Of a DNA stretch of 64,000 nt, positions 12,100-24,781 are shown in pieces (positions within the stretch are counted from its first letter, which is position 1; each line of letters opens with the position of its first letter). Source of the DNA: Phlegmacium glaucopus (lineage: Eukaryota > Basidiomycota > Agaricomycetes > Agaricales > Cortinariaceae); the NCBI GenBank assembly GCA_015039465.1, contig MU130299.1:439983-503982 (forward strand), in the 5' to 3' direction. The position numbers and the translations under genes were made by a program. The notes beneath the pieces were generated by a model. It was not told the origin of the DNA. It searched no databases and saw only the letters and a program-made list of their open reading frames with translations.

Positions 12100-12344
12100 G
12101 GTTGACCAATTGACGCTGAAGACGAGGGTTTTGAAGTGGGTCCCGTTGCCTCTGGCCAGATCCCTTTTATATGTGGCCTGAATAAAAAGTGGCTTTGCTT
12201 CGACCAGTCTCTATTGTTCCACCTGCTCTGGAGAGCAGTCGTATACAAGGAACGGTCACTAAAACTTTTGCCTCCCTGAAGTGAAAAGCTCGGCAATCAT
12301 CCGGCAGTCACGTTACCGCGAAAATCACGTTTGCTATTTTCATT

Positions 12345-13184
12345 CTATATAACGCCAGGCAGAAATTTGAATGGAACTCGACTAGCATAAGCTTCCCATT
12401 CAGCTCCAAACGTACATCTCAATACCTCATCTTCCGCCCGAAGTCTGACACACATCCCTCGAAACGCAAATGAGCACTTCATCAGCCACACGGCCGTCAC
12501 CATGACACCTAACACGCTTCGTACACCACATACTGCTATCCAAGTCCCAGGAGAGCCAAGGACGAAAGTCGCTCCAGCAAGGGTAAGATATACCCCTGTG
12601 TAACTGGGGTGTCTGACCCATGCGTATGGGCCGTGAGTGATGAGCAAATGATGGGGCCGAATCGTGATCTCGAAGGTGAAGAACGGGCCGAGGCATTTAA
12701 AGCACCTGTTATGACAGCGTTCAGGACAGCTCTAATCCTTGAAAAGGGGGAAATTACACCGACCAAACACGCAGTAGCGCTGCAACAAGGGTGGCCAAAG
12801 CACCAACGATCATAGCGGGATGTATTGACACGTTAAAGGAGTTTGTCATTGATAAGCTATCGTTAAAAAACAGGAAATGGTTTGACGATGAAACCACATA
12901 AACGAGAGTGGCAAGGGATTCACAGAAGGTGCCAAACCACACCATGCACTGTTGATACATAGTTGTCAGAAAACCCAGATATCACAGGATTGAATGACAA
13001 TGGATCTAACTTTACTGCAATAAGTAATGGACTGGACGCATTTCTCGAATATCGTATCAGTCTCTTTTGTTCCAGAGCAGCATTCTTCGCTTTTGACCGG
13101 AGGGTTGGGAGGAGACAACGAAACATGCACAGATACAGCTGTGATGAGGAGAAGGGCCAATTTCGTTGCCAGTGGTACCCACAT
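12345..13184 (-). CDS. Isoprenylcysteine carboxyl methyltransferase (ICMT) family protein
   Basis: Three exons: 13184-13011, 12948-12764 and 12705-12345, with introns of 62 and 58 bp in phase, encode 239 residues, the usual size for this family. The family methylates the C-terminal prenyl-cysteine of CaaX proteins in the ER membrane, using SAM. Visible motifs: an N-terminal hydrophobic segment (TKLALLLITAV), WCFKCLGPFFTFEITI, the signature GPYAWVRHPSYTG, and near the end R-x-E-D-E then FGAEWEAYASRVPFKFLPG. The GPY..RHP.Y and E..L...FG..W..Y motifs form the SAM and substrate site in the Ste14 family. Basidiomycetes carry many small ICMT-like paralogues, so this need not be the housekeeping Ste14. 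Confidence 0.85.
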
Positions 13185-14490
13185 TAAGTCTGTATTTATC
13201 GAGTTCGTGCGGCACTGGTAAACCTATGAGGAGAACGAAAACCACAGGTCGCACAGAATAGCGTTTGAACCAAACCGCGCCCTTTTAAGGGCTTATTGCT
13301 ACGTGAGCATGTATAGAAGTCGTCCAAAGCGGGTTTACGTTAAATAGCCCTTTAGAATTTCTAGGTTAAGGTTAAGAAGGGTAAGCATTCGGAACTGGCA
13401 CCTTCGAATCAAGAGGAAAAGGCGATATTCCAGTTTGTAATTACATTCAGCCGCTGATAAGACGAGCTTGGTAGGCGGTTCACACCTGGAAGTCTTGGGG
13501 TAGGATTGACAATGACAGCGACGTCACCTAGGCCAAAACCATGATTTAGAGAAGGGCAGTCAGAAAGTAGAACCACATACTCCCATATTTGAGAAGTTAG
13601 CCAGTCACTGAAGAGGACGCCTGAACAAGGCCTAACTTGAAGGACATCCGCGGCGTGATCACCTCTCGTTGATACAACACTGATTTTCAACTTTTGTTTG
13701 TTTGATCATTATGCAAGTCGGCCCGCCACGAGGGTACTTCAGAGTGGCGCGGTCGCGGATGACGTTGAACAAGAATCCCGGTCAACACGATCCTCCACAG
13801 GTAAGCAAGTTCACCAACCTCTGTTTACGTTGATTCAGTAAGGGAGGTGTAAGAAGTAAAAGGTTGTAATCAGAATCAGAAAGGATTTAAACAGGAGAAG
13901 GGATGAAAGAAGGAAGTTTGTTGAGATATAAGCTCTCAAGTATGACGTTTGGCGATGGCCAAAGCAACGGGAGGAGGGCGGTGCTCACCTCCACGACTGA
14001 GGGACTTCTGGTTCTGGTACAGTGAATCCAGTCCATTCCTCCAATAACTAGAAAATAACGGCTAAAACCAAAGTCCAAGCCAACAGAGAAACAAAAGTAC
14101 AGCAGAACGCTTGTCAGGAAAGCGATCCTAAACGCCTAAGTCGTTCAATGTTCGCGTCCCGTTGTGTAAAATGGGAGTGCTATGCCTGCGAAAAGTCGCT
14201 TGTATGTACTCCCTTGCACGACACAGTAAATGCTCAAGCTGATGGCGAAGCCTAAAATCAAAGCATGGCAGGACAGCTTCGTTGGATAAATAGTATGCAC
14301 CGCACGAGTGGTATGTGATCATGATTAAGTCGAGGAACGGAGAATGAGCATGATACAATCTGAGTTTTAGTGGGAGTAGGGTTACTCAGCGAACTTAATT
14401 TGTTGCCCAGCGTCAGACCTACGTTCAGTGCAGGAAAAGCACGCCGAGATCATTCACATACTGAGATTATAGTTCATAGGATACACATGG
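13185..14490. other. No gene recognised
   Basis: Short open frames only, with no family resemblance or convincing splice chain. Confidence 0.5.
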
Positions 14491-15091
14491 TTACACTGGT
14501 AATATCAAAGATGTGAACAAAGAGGGAACAAGTAATGAATGTGGATCGAGAACCTCACTTTCTTGATAGTCTGCAGCTAACAATCTAAAAAAACAGAATA
14601 ATTACGATTATTGAGTATAGAATTCTCCAGAGAGGGAAGGGTTAGAACTGACAATTCCAACACGATCTCTGGGGGAATACGTTCCATGAACTCATTCACC
14701 GGAGTCTCCTCCTTGGAAACCACTGACTCATGATGGGTCTTGAAACTCATATACTCGATCAGCTTTTCCACTATGATCCCTCTGGAAAATATATACAGTT
14801 AGAACATCATTCTGAAGAACTTCGGATCAAGTTGGCCCGCACCTCTCACGAATGTCACAGATTAGACTTAGAGCTTCTGCATAACCGCCTAACATCATCG
14901 AAAGAAAGTCAACAAAACCATAAAATTGAGGCTTTGGGCATAAATGAAAAACCTGTAGGATCCAACATATTTCGTATTGTTCCACTGGCTTCGGCGACTT
15001 TCCGTTTGACAAGGTATGCAAATCCATCTGAGCTCTGTAGCCGAACCCACTTCGATTGTTGCTGTTCGTCAGCGTTAGGTACGTCTCTCAT
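14491..15091 (-). CDS. ELC1: Elongin C (Skp1/BTB-fold adaptor)
   Basis: Elongin C bridges substrate receptors to cullin ubiquitin ligases and takes part in turnover of stalled RNA polymerase II. Four exons (15091-14953, 14888-14843, 14781-14653, 14584-14491) have matching phases. They read MRDVPNADEQQQSKWVRLQS, SDGFAYLVKRKVAEASGT, IRNMLDP, then GYAEALSLICDIRERGIIVE, KLIEYMSFKTHHES and MERIPPEIVLELLLAADYQ. The SSDG-x-x-Y-L-V-K-R start and the ERIPPEIVLELL end are diagnostic. Normal length is about 110 residues; this model gives 135 because the frame continues past the canonical end (AADYQES...). A GTGAGG at 14558 may be a further donor that trims this tail. Confidence 0.85.
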
Positions 15092-16906
15092 CTCCCTATT
15101 TCACATCACTTAGCAGAAGTAATTGGGTCAAGTTAGAGATCGTACACTTCAGTTTCAGGCATGTTGAGTGTTAAAGCAGCGTTCATAAATAGATTATTAG
15201 ATAAATAAATAAATTTTCAACAAGACTTAATAATAATGAATTAAATATTATTATTAATAAGGCCCGGGTAACCCGAACGCGTCAACAGTGGATGGGAAAG
15301 GAGGAATATGCACTCGTCGACTACCTGCATGCATGAGCACCGTTGGCGCCAACTTGTAGGCTACCACTTGGCAGGCTATTGCTGGCAACTAATACTCAAG
15401 TACCTTACCCACCGTGACAACTTCATTGCCAATAGTCTTATAAATATCCTTCTGCTGAGTATAGAAACTCAGGACAATAGTTCAAGTGTATTGCCTACTA
15501 TAGCGACTGTTACTATAAATGACCTTTCCTTTGGCATTCGCTCCACACGACCCGAAAATTTGGTCCAGCAGATTCAGGCACTCTGAATAGGAATCCTATC
15601 ATCGGTTGTTGAGTTGCAATCAGTAGAACTGGCTGCACCTAGCTCTCCGTTCACCTTTACACTCGAAAATTTCTCAAGATTTAATATGTCTAAACTCCTC
15701 CACTGGCGGTTCTCGATTCAAATCAGCTGCCACTTACGTGATTCCGCCGCAGTTGGTTCCCTTGAGCTCCGCAATGTTTTTTCTTCCCAAGGAACCTTTC
15801 TGAAGGATGTCAGGAAGACCATGTTATGATTAGTAGGATCATTGAGAACTATGGTTTAGAAATAATTTGTAACAATGATTTTTGGAACACAATATTAATA
15901 CTCAAGCCTTTATATTAAATTATATCAAATAATCGTATTTTGTACGTCAATGCTAACCCTGAAGCTGTGCGGCGCCGTTGCCGTAAACGCTACTTAGGAT
16001 TTGTCTTGGCTGTGGTAGTGCTCAGTGCTGGCTATGGTAGAGAAAAATTGTTAACCGATGGTAGTCAGTAGGCCTAATGAGCGGTACGGGATGTAGTTTC
16101 ATAGACCATTCTTGCCAAGTTGCAGACACAATACTTACGAGGACAGTCTTTCCCAAGTTTTCTCCAGTGTCAACTGGCGGTGTCGGAAGATGCCGGCGTT
16201 GTTCTATTTTTGGCAAACGTTTCTTGAACACAACTTGAACAGTGACTACGATCCGAACCTGGCCAGTGTGCATGATTCTCTTCACATCGATTCAGATAGC
16301 TTTTGGACTAGATGATTCTGTTTTTCCTGGGGCTCCAATCTTGGACGGCGACAGCATTACTAGACCAGCGCGATCGATGAGAAAAGTAGACTTCTTCAGG
16401 GTTGCCTTGTTCTGCTTTCTCGAAATGACTCGTTAACTTTGTTGTTGCTTGACACGTTATGGAGAGTTAACCCCATCTGCCTTTATTTTGTTAAAATGAC
16501 GAGATTCTGGCCTCCCATGGCAGTGTTTAATGATGCGCTTGCCCGTTTCTTTACACTCTGGGACTGATAATGACACGACTAGGCCACAGTCCCCTATCTT
16601 TTTGACCTGATCCGCTTGATGCATAGCAAATTTATACATTCAGAGAGGGCCACCTTGCGTTATAGACCTTGCTTTGACCATCGAGTAGAGGATATAAACA
16701 ATGTGAGATGGCGGAAGCATTCTGGTACTTGCGATTATTCGAACGACACTCGCGCACGACCCAGCCAACCCAATTATTTTCTCAAAAATCGTACTCCCAA
16801 ACCTCAAAATTTGACTGCCTCTCATTCCCACCGTGACAAAATATTTTCACATTAATCCCCCTTCCCTTGTTCCCTATTCGGACAACTTTCCGAGTCAAAA
16901 TTCCCA
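15092..16906. other. No gene recognised
   Basis: Contains a very AT-rich stretch (about 15180-15260) and plus-strand open frames at 15308-15586 and 15614-15829 without recognisable domains. This may be relic DNA. It holds the presumed promoter regions of the flanking genes. Confidence 0.45.
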
Positions 16907-17731
16907 ATGCCTAACCAACAGCAACCCGGAGTACAAGGCAATCTACCTATCACCCAGACGTGTGAATTTGACACCGCGGGTGTATATTGGCGACAGGAAC
17001 GCTCCTTTTACCCTCAATCCAAATGCCAGGTCGTGAAAGTCCAGGCAAGAGACCACAATGCCTACTCCTCTCAAGACGACACGTTTTATGAGCTCGTCTT
17101 GCCTATCGACCGCCTTGAAGAAGACTTGGTGGCAAATGCCACTCAACTCGTAAACCTTCGCAAGATAACATTTAACAGCCCTTTATCTTGGGAGGCATTC
17201 ATGGCCAATGATACATGTATCATGGCGATGGCCTTAAAAATCCTCCAGGTTTCTTCGCTCACCAAGGTCTCCCTCTGCGCTGATATATTGAACGACGATA
17301 TGTTTCACGCCTTGAGCTCCCAGTCACGCTTGCGAGAAGTCCAGTTACTTCTGCCAGCTATATCCCCCGATTCCCCCCATGTTCCAAATAGAGTGGCTCA
17401 AATTGGGGAGGTGTTGGACAGAGGCATACCTCAACTCCCACAGGTGGAGCACTTCAAGATGCCTCTTGAACTCGTCACCTGTACAGTTCTTTCCTGTCTC
17501 GCCCAATTACCTTGCCTCTATTCTCTGGAGATCACAGATTCCGCCAATGTACCGTACCCTGGACGTTTGCTCATTAGATTTATGGAATCCTTATACCCCC
17601 AACCCGAAACTCCAGGGTTTTTCAAGAGTTTACAACTTTTGAACATCAAGGACAACATGCACAAGGAAGACCTCTTCTCCAAGTACACGCTCACGAAGAA
17701 ATTTCCGAACATAAAGCTCATCAAGGCATGA
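16907..17731 (+). CDS. Leucine-rich, F-box/LRR-like protein without visible F-box
   Basis: A single exon of 274 codons from the ATG at 16907 (MPNQQQPGVQGNLPITQTC) to the TGA at 17731. The second half has repeated leucine-rich stretches with about 25-30 residue spacing: LVNLRKITFNSPLSWEAF, LTKVSLCADILNDDMF, LREVQLLLPAI and LYSLEITDSANVPYPGRLL. This pattern is common in the C-terminal half of basidiomycete F-box proteins, but no N-terminal F-box motif is seen here. It may be a truncated member of that large, fast-changing family or a separate orphan. Substrate-recognition function is inference only. Confidence 0.6.
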   Translation: MPNQQQPGVQGNLPITQTCEFDTAGVYWRQERSFYPQSKCQVVKVQARDHNAYSSQDDTFYELVLPIDRLEEDLVANATQLVNLRKITFNSPLSWEAFMANDTCIMAMALKILQVSSLTKVSLCADILNDDMFHALSSQSRLREVQLLLPAISPDSPHVPNRVAQIGEVLDRGIPQLPQVEHFKMPLELVTCTVLSCLAQLPCLYSLEITDSANVPYPGRLLIRFMESLYPQPETPGFFKSLQLLNIKDNMHKEDLFSKYTLTKKFPNIKLIKA

Positions 17732-18792
17732 ACAATCTCTTTTCTAATCTGTTTATCGGATTTGATATCCTTATTTCTATTTGCTTCACTCACTCTCGGA
17801 CTGTCTTTTTGTTTTCCCATTCTACTTATACTCGGAATCGTCATTTTACACATATAACCTGGGACTTTGAAGCTATGCCACTTGAATAGCATTGCCATAT
17901 CATTATTACCTGCTTTTGTATTTAGATTGCAATGGAAAAAAAAAATTGTGAAATGCCCTGGCGGCGAGACTCTCTCCAGTTCACGAGAAAACATTGTAAT
18001 GCGTATCGTGGTTCACAAAAATATGGAAGGCCCAACCCAACGCAAAAATAACAGAGGAGAGGCACCGCTTCTCCTCGGAGCACGTACCCTAGCATCGCCA
18101 TCCTGACACAAGAAACCCGGACGCTTGTCAGCACCTTTCGCGCCGAACACGTAAAGTGGATAGCCTAGAACTTAAAGTTCCGCAATGCAGGTTGACCACT
18201 GTTGTCGAGACTCTTTTTTCTGAAGAGTCGTCGACCAGATAAGGACAAGGACAGTAGAAAAACAAGGCCCCGAAGACATCAGGTCGTGAAGAAGGCAAGG
18301 AAAGTGATGGGACTGAATAAAGACGAAGGAAATACGACCACTTTATGTGACTTCAATCCAGTCAGCAACAAACCTAAGCAACAAAAATGGTGAAGACGTA
18401 CGTTGTCAAAAGGGGAAGCCTGGGCCACAAAAGAAAGTTTAAATGGAATACAACAGTTTGCGATCTTGATTACAAAACTTTGAAACCTGTTCACTCGGCA
18501 CCGAGGGCTATATCATTCGGAAACAGGAAAGGCACAGGAAAATCTTCATTCAAGCTATTGTTGCTGCCGTTCAAGTTGTCTTCTGGAGTAGAATGAGAGA
18601 GCCACAAGTAGATAGACTCTGAAAAGACGGCAAAACTGAATTTGGTGAATATATTGAAGTCGATGTTGAAGGAGAAAGGGGCAAAACAGCCTCAGGGGAA
18701 GAACAGCCTCAGGGGAAGAACAGCCTCAGGAGAAGTGGACTGGTGCCAGTGGACCAGACGCCAACAGCGGCTCAGTCGACTTGAGACCGTCT
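17732..18792. other. No gene recognised; Lys/Arg-rich open frames
   Basis: Around 18200-18600 there are short Lys/Arg-rich plus-strand frames (for example KSRRPDKDKDSRKTRPRRHQ) that do not extend and show no family resemblance. Confidence 0.4.
18685..18735 (+). repeat. 17-bp tandem repeat, three copies
   Basis: AACAGCCTCAGGGGAAG occurs three times in a row at 18685, 18702 and 18719; the last copy has one change. Confidence 0.9.
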
Positions 18793-19347
18793 TTACAAGG
18801 AGGATCGAGGAGAAAGAATATGGTAGCAAGTAGCAACAACGAAGAAAATACAAGTGGGAATACCCAAAATGCCCACACCAGAGTCATTTGCTTGTCCAAC
18901 CAGAGTAAGCGTGGGAATTGGTTTCAACGTTATCACTAAAGGCGATGGAAAGTCTTTGACATGAGTAAAGTAGGCTGCCATTGTATCACGAAAATAGAGC
19001 AATGTCTCGACATAATATTCCAGAGTAGGTCTTGCTCCATAATTTACGGCGTTTACAAGGAAACGGATGGTGTTTGTGAAATGAGGAGGGTCGGCGAACG
19101 GACCATCTCTTTGGTCTTCGAATCGGAAGAAGAAATAATTCGCGATAGATATTTCGATGGTGGGTCTGATTATGTAGAACCCGGCAGCGATAGATAACTC
19201 AGCGGCCGCTTGGGGCGTTTGGGGTAGGGCGGTGCCTATGTATTGACCAAATGGCAGGCTTTGAGGAATGAGAATGGAAAGAGCGAACATCGATATAATG
19301 TGACTGCAAGGATTTTTAGTAGTAGCTGATATGCGGACGTCGAACAT
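18793..19347 (-). CDS. Orphan protein with hydrophobic N-terminus
   Basis: An uninterrupted frame of 184 codons from the ATG at 19347, or from an internal ATG giving MFALSILIPQSLPFGQYIG, which resembles a short signal or anchor segment. The body is rich in aromatic residues (IANYFFFRFEDQRDGPFADP, ARPTLEYYVETLLYFRDTMA). The C-terminus has a second hydrophobic run (IPTCIFFVVATCYHIL). I do not recognise the family. Coding is plausible from the composition and the absence of stops, but no homologue-based support can be given, and introns on either side are possible. Confidence 0.5.
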   Translation of the reverse strand: MFDVRISATTKNPCSHIISMFALSILIPQSLPFGQYIGTALPQTPQAAAELSIAAGFYIIRPTIEISIANYFFFRFEDQRDGPFADPPHFTNTIRFLVNAVNYGARPTLEYYVETLLYFRDTMAAYFTHVKDFPSPLVITLKPIPTLTLVGQANDSGVGILGIPTCIFFVVATCYHILSPRSSL

Positions 19348-21217
19348 TTGAGCGATGTCGATTATTGAAAGAAAGCAAAGGAGAGGCGTATAGTTCGTGA
19401 CGGTTCGTCCGTTTACCTATGGCGACACGTTGTTTGGCATTGTTTAACGAAACGCGTTATTGTGACATGCATGTGACACTGTTCGCAAGAACGAAATTTG
19501 AAAAGGATTGCTCAGTACACCTAGCATGACTGCGGCCTTAGTAGCAGATATATCTATTGCTCTTCGCGTCATAAGTATTATTATATGAAAGCAGTACGAA
19601 GGGTGACTACTGACCACGTCCTTGGCAGTATCTATCAAGCTTTGGCCGATTCTCTGCTGCAGCCACCGGGTAAGACGTCATATGAATGCATGCTGCTTCA
19701 CTCTGCCGTAAGTACACGTCCTCGGCAGCGCTGTGTAGGATGCACATGTCTGTAGTTACTGGAGTCTAGACTAGCATGCTACGAAGCCGCATTCAGCATC
19801 TCCGCAGATAGGAGTCTAGCTGAACACTTGATCTGCGCGTACAGAAGAAGAGGTTTAGGCAGCGCCCCTCTGAGAACGGAAGTTAACGCCAAGATAGCCA
19901 CAGAATGAAACCAAGAAAGAGGGTTGGAGCTGCTAGATAATAACAAAATGTTTGAGAACAAAGCGCCACAGATGCTCAGCAGACCACAATTAGAGATAAC
20001 AAGTCTGCCATAGATTCAAGATGAGCAGGGAAAGTGTTCCAAATTCTTTCGAATGTTCTCATTACTGAGAGGAAGTGGCGAAAGTGCGGTTCCGATATAT
20101 AGCACCTAATTTTATAACCAACCATTTGACTGTCTTTGTAGCACGAGCTAGAGGTCTTGCGACTGTGGCGGACAAGAATGACAAAGACACTTCAGCGGCG
20201 TATATTTTTACCAGAAGATTTTATGAGCTTAACTTTTGGCATTATGTGAAGGAAGGAAAAAAATTCCACGACGGGGACGGTCAAAGTTGCACAAATGGCC
20301 ATTCGGCGAGAGATGGAAGTAATTGAGCAGCGACAAGCCGTTACTTTGGATTGGCTAGATTTTCGTTCCCCGCGGTGGTTTTGCGGATCATAGTGAGCGT
20401 CTATGTCAAACCGGTAATAATCAGACCTTAAAGATGCTGGAAGTTCCTGACAAGTGATTTTGCCAGATTTTTCAAGTCGTTTCCTCGAGGACCTTTTCGG
20501 AGCGTTTCCCATGACTTGACAGACCTCAAGTCGGACCGAAGATATTTAGGTCACCCTAGTTGCCATAAAAATTTCAGCTTCAACAAAGACAAGGATTCTG
20601 TCAGGATGAGATTTGCAATTAAGGGGAAGGATCGCGGTCCGTCTGAGGACATTGGTAAACAAGGGCAAATATGACGGTCGACTTGATGTTCAACGTCAAA
20701 TTTACAGTTTTTACTGCTTTTTTCCATGCTCTTTGAATTGTTCTTTCATTTCCGTAATCTCTGGGACTGTAAATGGAATGAGCGAATTCTCAGGAATATA
20801 GATAAAATGACTTTGATACGTGTTTGGATGGTCTAACGTCTGCGACGGCTCCTGCATGACCTTGGGTGATTAGGTGACATGGAAGGCAGGACTGATTGAC
20901 GAGAGCTCAACTACAGTGATCAGCGCTACTTTTTTGTGATGAATCTGCTTGATGTGGCCTTTTGGACTTGATTTGGCTGTGGTTTTGTTCCTCTGCTTGA
21001 TCTCGATAGCTGCTACCATTTTTCTCGGGATCAACCTGGCAGAATGGGCTTTATGTAACGAGCTAATGTAGAGAGAAGCCAAGAGGTTTGAGTTTGACAT
21101 GGCATTTTGGAAAATTTTGGCAGGCGGTGGCGAATTTGGTTGTGAATTCTACCACGCGAGTCAGTCGCTCTCATTTATCGAACATCCAGCACCTTGTCCC
21201 TTCAATCTTAACCCCCA
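19348..21217. other. No gene recognised
   Basis: Only short frames on both strands. The right end is the upstream region of the O-methyltransferase gene, whose ATG is at 21218. Confidence 0.5.
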
Positions 21218-24200
21218 ATGACCTTTGCTGTACTGCGAAGTCTTCATACCATTGTCGGAGAGGCTTTGGACGATATTGAGCGGATATATGCGTCTCATGG
21301 ATATTCTTCATCGTCTGAACCGACAAGTGCTCCACAATCTCCAGGACAATGGTCGGCCTCGTCTCCAAGTATACCCGAAAGCGAGAACAGCATGCTCAAA
21401 CCTAATCATAAACCATGGGTTTCGACTGCACAAGCATATGCGTCTCCTCCGCCATCCCCATCTATGGCCACCCATTCACAGCCTATCCCACCACCTTTGA
21501 CCTCTACACCATCATCGGGATCGGCAAATCCATTAGATTTTCCCTCTTTAGATGTGCCATGCGATCAAACATCGTTATCCGAGGCGTTGACGACACACCC
21601 AGTAGTGTTATCGGCTATCAGTCGTATAATAGCTGCAGCCGGTCAGATGAGTGCCACCGTTCAGACACCTTTTCTGAGTCTATGTGACGCGACCATGGGG
21701 GTAAGTTAAATTTTGGTGCTGCCAAGGGATCCTCGTCATTGACAGAATTTACCAGTATCACCTTCCTTCTTGCATGCGCATGCTAGAAGCGTCCCATGTG
21801 GTAGAAATTCTACGCGAGGCGGGTCCGTCTGGCCTGCATGTTAGAATTGTCTCCGAAAGAAACGGCGTAGAAACAAATAAACTCGGTCAGCTATACTTGT
21901 CAACAATCTAACTTAGAACGCGAACTGAACCAAATTACTAAATAGCCCACATTCTCAGACTCCTAGCAACGCATCATATACTACGGGAGGTCTCGCCAGA
22001 CGTTTTCGCTCTTAATAGGATATCTTCCCTCGTGGATTCTGGTAAAACGTTCAGCGAGTTGAAGCAATTTCAGGCGGACGGCAGGTATGATATTCCATAC
22101 CTACTTCGCTATTTCATTGATTTTTCTTTTATAGACCTGAACAGAAATATCACGACAGTAACGGGATTGCCGCATTCGTTGGACTTTGGTTCGGCCCACC
22201 TCCATTTTATTTGCGAATCAACTCTTTATGCCCTTCTTTCCTTCAGTACAGACGAAATACAAAAAGCGTCGGCTTATATGACAGAGACTTATTTCCTTTC
22301 ATCATCTAAACAAACCCGAGAAGGCCAAGAGCCGACACGGGCACCCTTTTGCTTCGCGTTTGATACAGTTAAAACGCAGACTGGTTTCTTTGGCTGGCTC
22401 GAAGGTGCAATCGAGACGACAATCAGCGCAGATGGCGATGATGACGGGTACGGTTTTCAACGATCCAAAGAAACCCCACTTTTTTCCCCCTGATCTTCTT
22501 TTTTCGATAGCGTCGAAACTGGTCCGGGAGCGATACTTCCGCCCAGTTTAGGAAAGTGGCGAGATGCGATGGATCCAGAAAATGACTACCGGAGCCATCA
22601 ATTGCGCAAGAGATCTGCCATTCACACGAGGACGGATAGCGATCCCTCTGTCAATGAATCAGAAACGGTCAGAAAGTCTAATAGATTCCGACTGGAACGG
22701 TTCGGGAAAGCGATGTCCGGCACAGAATCTTGGGAGGCCCCCGGTGCTGTTTTGAATGGTAAGGATCGAAATAAGAATTTGAATTTCTTGAATATATGCG
22801 CTAATTTTTCATCGGTATAGGGTTTGACTGGAATTCTCTACCTCAGGGAGGTATAGTTGTTGATGTTGGAGGCGGAATCGGCTCTACAAGTAGGCTCCTT
22901 GCTTCAGCCTTTTCCTCAACGGATGAAGGTGGACTGGGTTTAAAGTTTATCATCCAGGATCGTCCTGTGGTGGTAGAAATGGGTGACAAGGTACTGTATA
23001 CCCGTTGAAGTACGATTGTTTGGTTGACGTTGCGACAGGCTTGGAAGGCGAAATGCCCAGAACTACTGGAATCAGCAGTCACATTCCAAGGCAAGTCGTA
23101 ACGACAATCATCCTCGTTTTCGCAAGTTAACAAAGCATTCATTCTAAATAGTTCATGACTTCTTCACGCCTCAGCCTGTCCAGAATGCAGCCGTATTTCT
23201 GCTTCGTGCAGTCCTACACGATTGGCCTGATGATTTCGCACGAAGAATCCTTTTACAGCTTCGTGAGGCGGCCACGAATGACACAAAACTCCTTGTAGCA
23301 GATTTTATTCTTCCACTTGCATGTCCAGATGATACAAGTGCAAGCGGTGGTTTGGAAGGCGTGGAAGGTGCAGAGAGTATTCTTGCTCCTGCTCCTTTAC
23401 TGTCCAATCTAGGTAGAGCCAGCGCGAATGGCTATTGGATGGATTTAACGGTTGGCTTGTGTCTAATTTTTTTTATTGAAACGCTACTGACTCTTTGATA
23501 TAGATGCAAGTAATGTTCAATTCCCAGGAGAGAACGTTACGAGAGATCGTGGTGCTCGCAGCCTCTTCAGGATGGAAAGTTGTCAGAGTGACGAAGACGG
23601 CGGCATCTCTGTTCGGACATATCGTTGCGGTGCCGGCGGCTATACCTATCCAGAAACGAGCGAGGGCTGGCAGCGGGTCTGCATTCTTCGACGCTGCTAT
23701 TGCTAGTGCAAAGACGAGGATTCCGCAGAGACTCAACGAACCTATTACTGACATCACGACGGACGAAGAGAGGAAGTATAGAGAGGAAATGCAGATGATT
23801 GAACAAGCCAGCTCGAGATGTGGTACTCCTACGTTTGGATCAAGAATGGAGCTGTCCTCAGTTGAAGAGGCGTTGTCGAAGTTTGGGGGTGGAGTCGTAC
23901 GACCTAAAGTTTTAAGAGGTGGACCCTCTGTGTCGGCATCCGCAAAACGTTCTGCTCTGAAACCTGCTGTATCTCTGACGCTTAAGAAGAAGCCTTCCCC
24001 TCTTTCTGTCCCTCCGCCGCGTTGTTCTCCACCATTACCTTCTCCTTCCAGCAAGCTCAGTTCTCCAGGTCACGATCAGAGTCACTATCCAGCAGGTCCG
24101 ACGTTGATCCAAAGACGATTGTCCCTCGCGCAGCAGGGACCTCAATCACCGTCAGTAAGTCTACCTCCCTTATCTGTCACCCGCCAACCGCCTCCTCTTT

Positions 24201-24781
24201 CGCCAATGTCACCAAGACATAGCACCCACACCCCGCTTTCCCGACGCCCCTCACAAGCACAACTTTCCCATGTCGGTCATTCGCATTCGCAGTCGCAATC
24301 TCAGGCTCTTCCGACACTCCCCAGTTTAATCCCTATACGATCTGTCATCGAACCTATGACTCCTATCTCTCATCGAGAACATAATCAACGCCATACCACC
24401 CCGGTCACGGCCCCTTCTCAGAGGGATTCTCCGAGGCCTATGCTCACTCGCAGATCGTCATATGCACAACTTCCTCAAGTGCCATCGAGGAAGCGTTCTG
24501 GAACGGTTGTCGGACCTTCCATACAAACAGGTAATCTAAATGCCGGATTTGGAGCAGAGATGCCAGGGAATGGCGGCTTGATCACGGGAGTTTCTAGTAG
24601 TAGAGGTGGGACTGGTGGCGCTCTTGGAGGTGCGATTCTTCGGTTCGAGGCCGAGATCGACGATCAAGAAAGAGGCGGAAGCTCTACTCGACCACAATCG
24701 CCTGCTGTTGGAGGTGTCAGTGTTTTGGCCGCTGCTGCACGGATTGAACGAGGAGATTTCTCCCAGCCTCCGTCTCCCTGA
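21218..24781 (+). CDS. SAM-dependent O-methyltransferase (COMT type) with long disordered C-terminal tail
   Basis: Ten exons with consistent phases: 21218-21700, 21756-21885, 21946-22084, 22135-22188, 22247-22447, 22511-22758, 22821-22990, 23039-23090, 23152-23450 and 23504-24781, giving 1017 residues. The family moves a methyl group from SAM to hydroxyls of small, often phenolic, metabolites. N-terminal dimerisation helices include YHLPSCMRMLEASHVVEILR and LAHILRLLATHHILREVSPD. The SAM-binding motif VVDVGGGIGSTS is near residue 435. The likely catalytic base is the His of RAVLHDWPDDFARR (about 515). The end of the fold is RTLREIVVLAASSGWKVVRV. The last 360 or so residues are Pro/Ser/Gln rich and look disordered, unusual for plant COMTs. 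The intron at 23091-23151 uses a GC donor (GCAAGT). No biosynthetic cluster partners are visible nearby. Confidence 0.88.
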
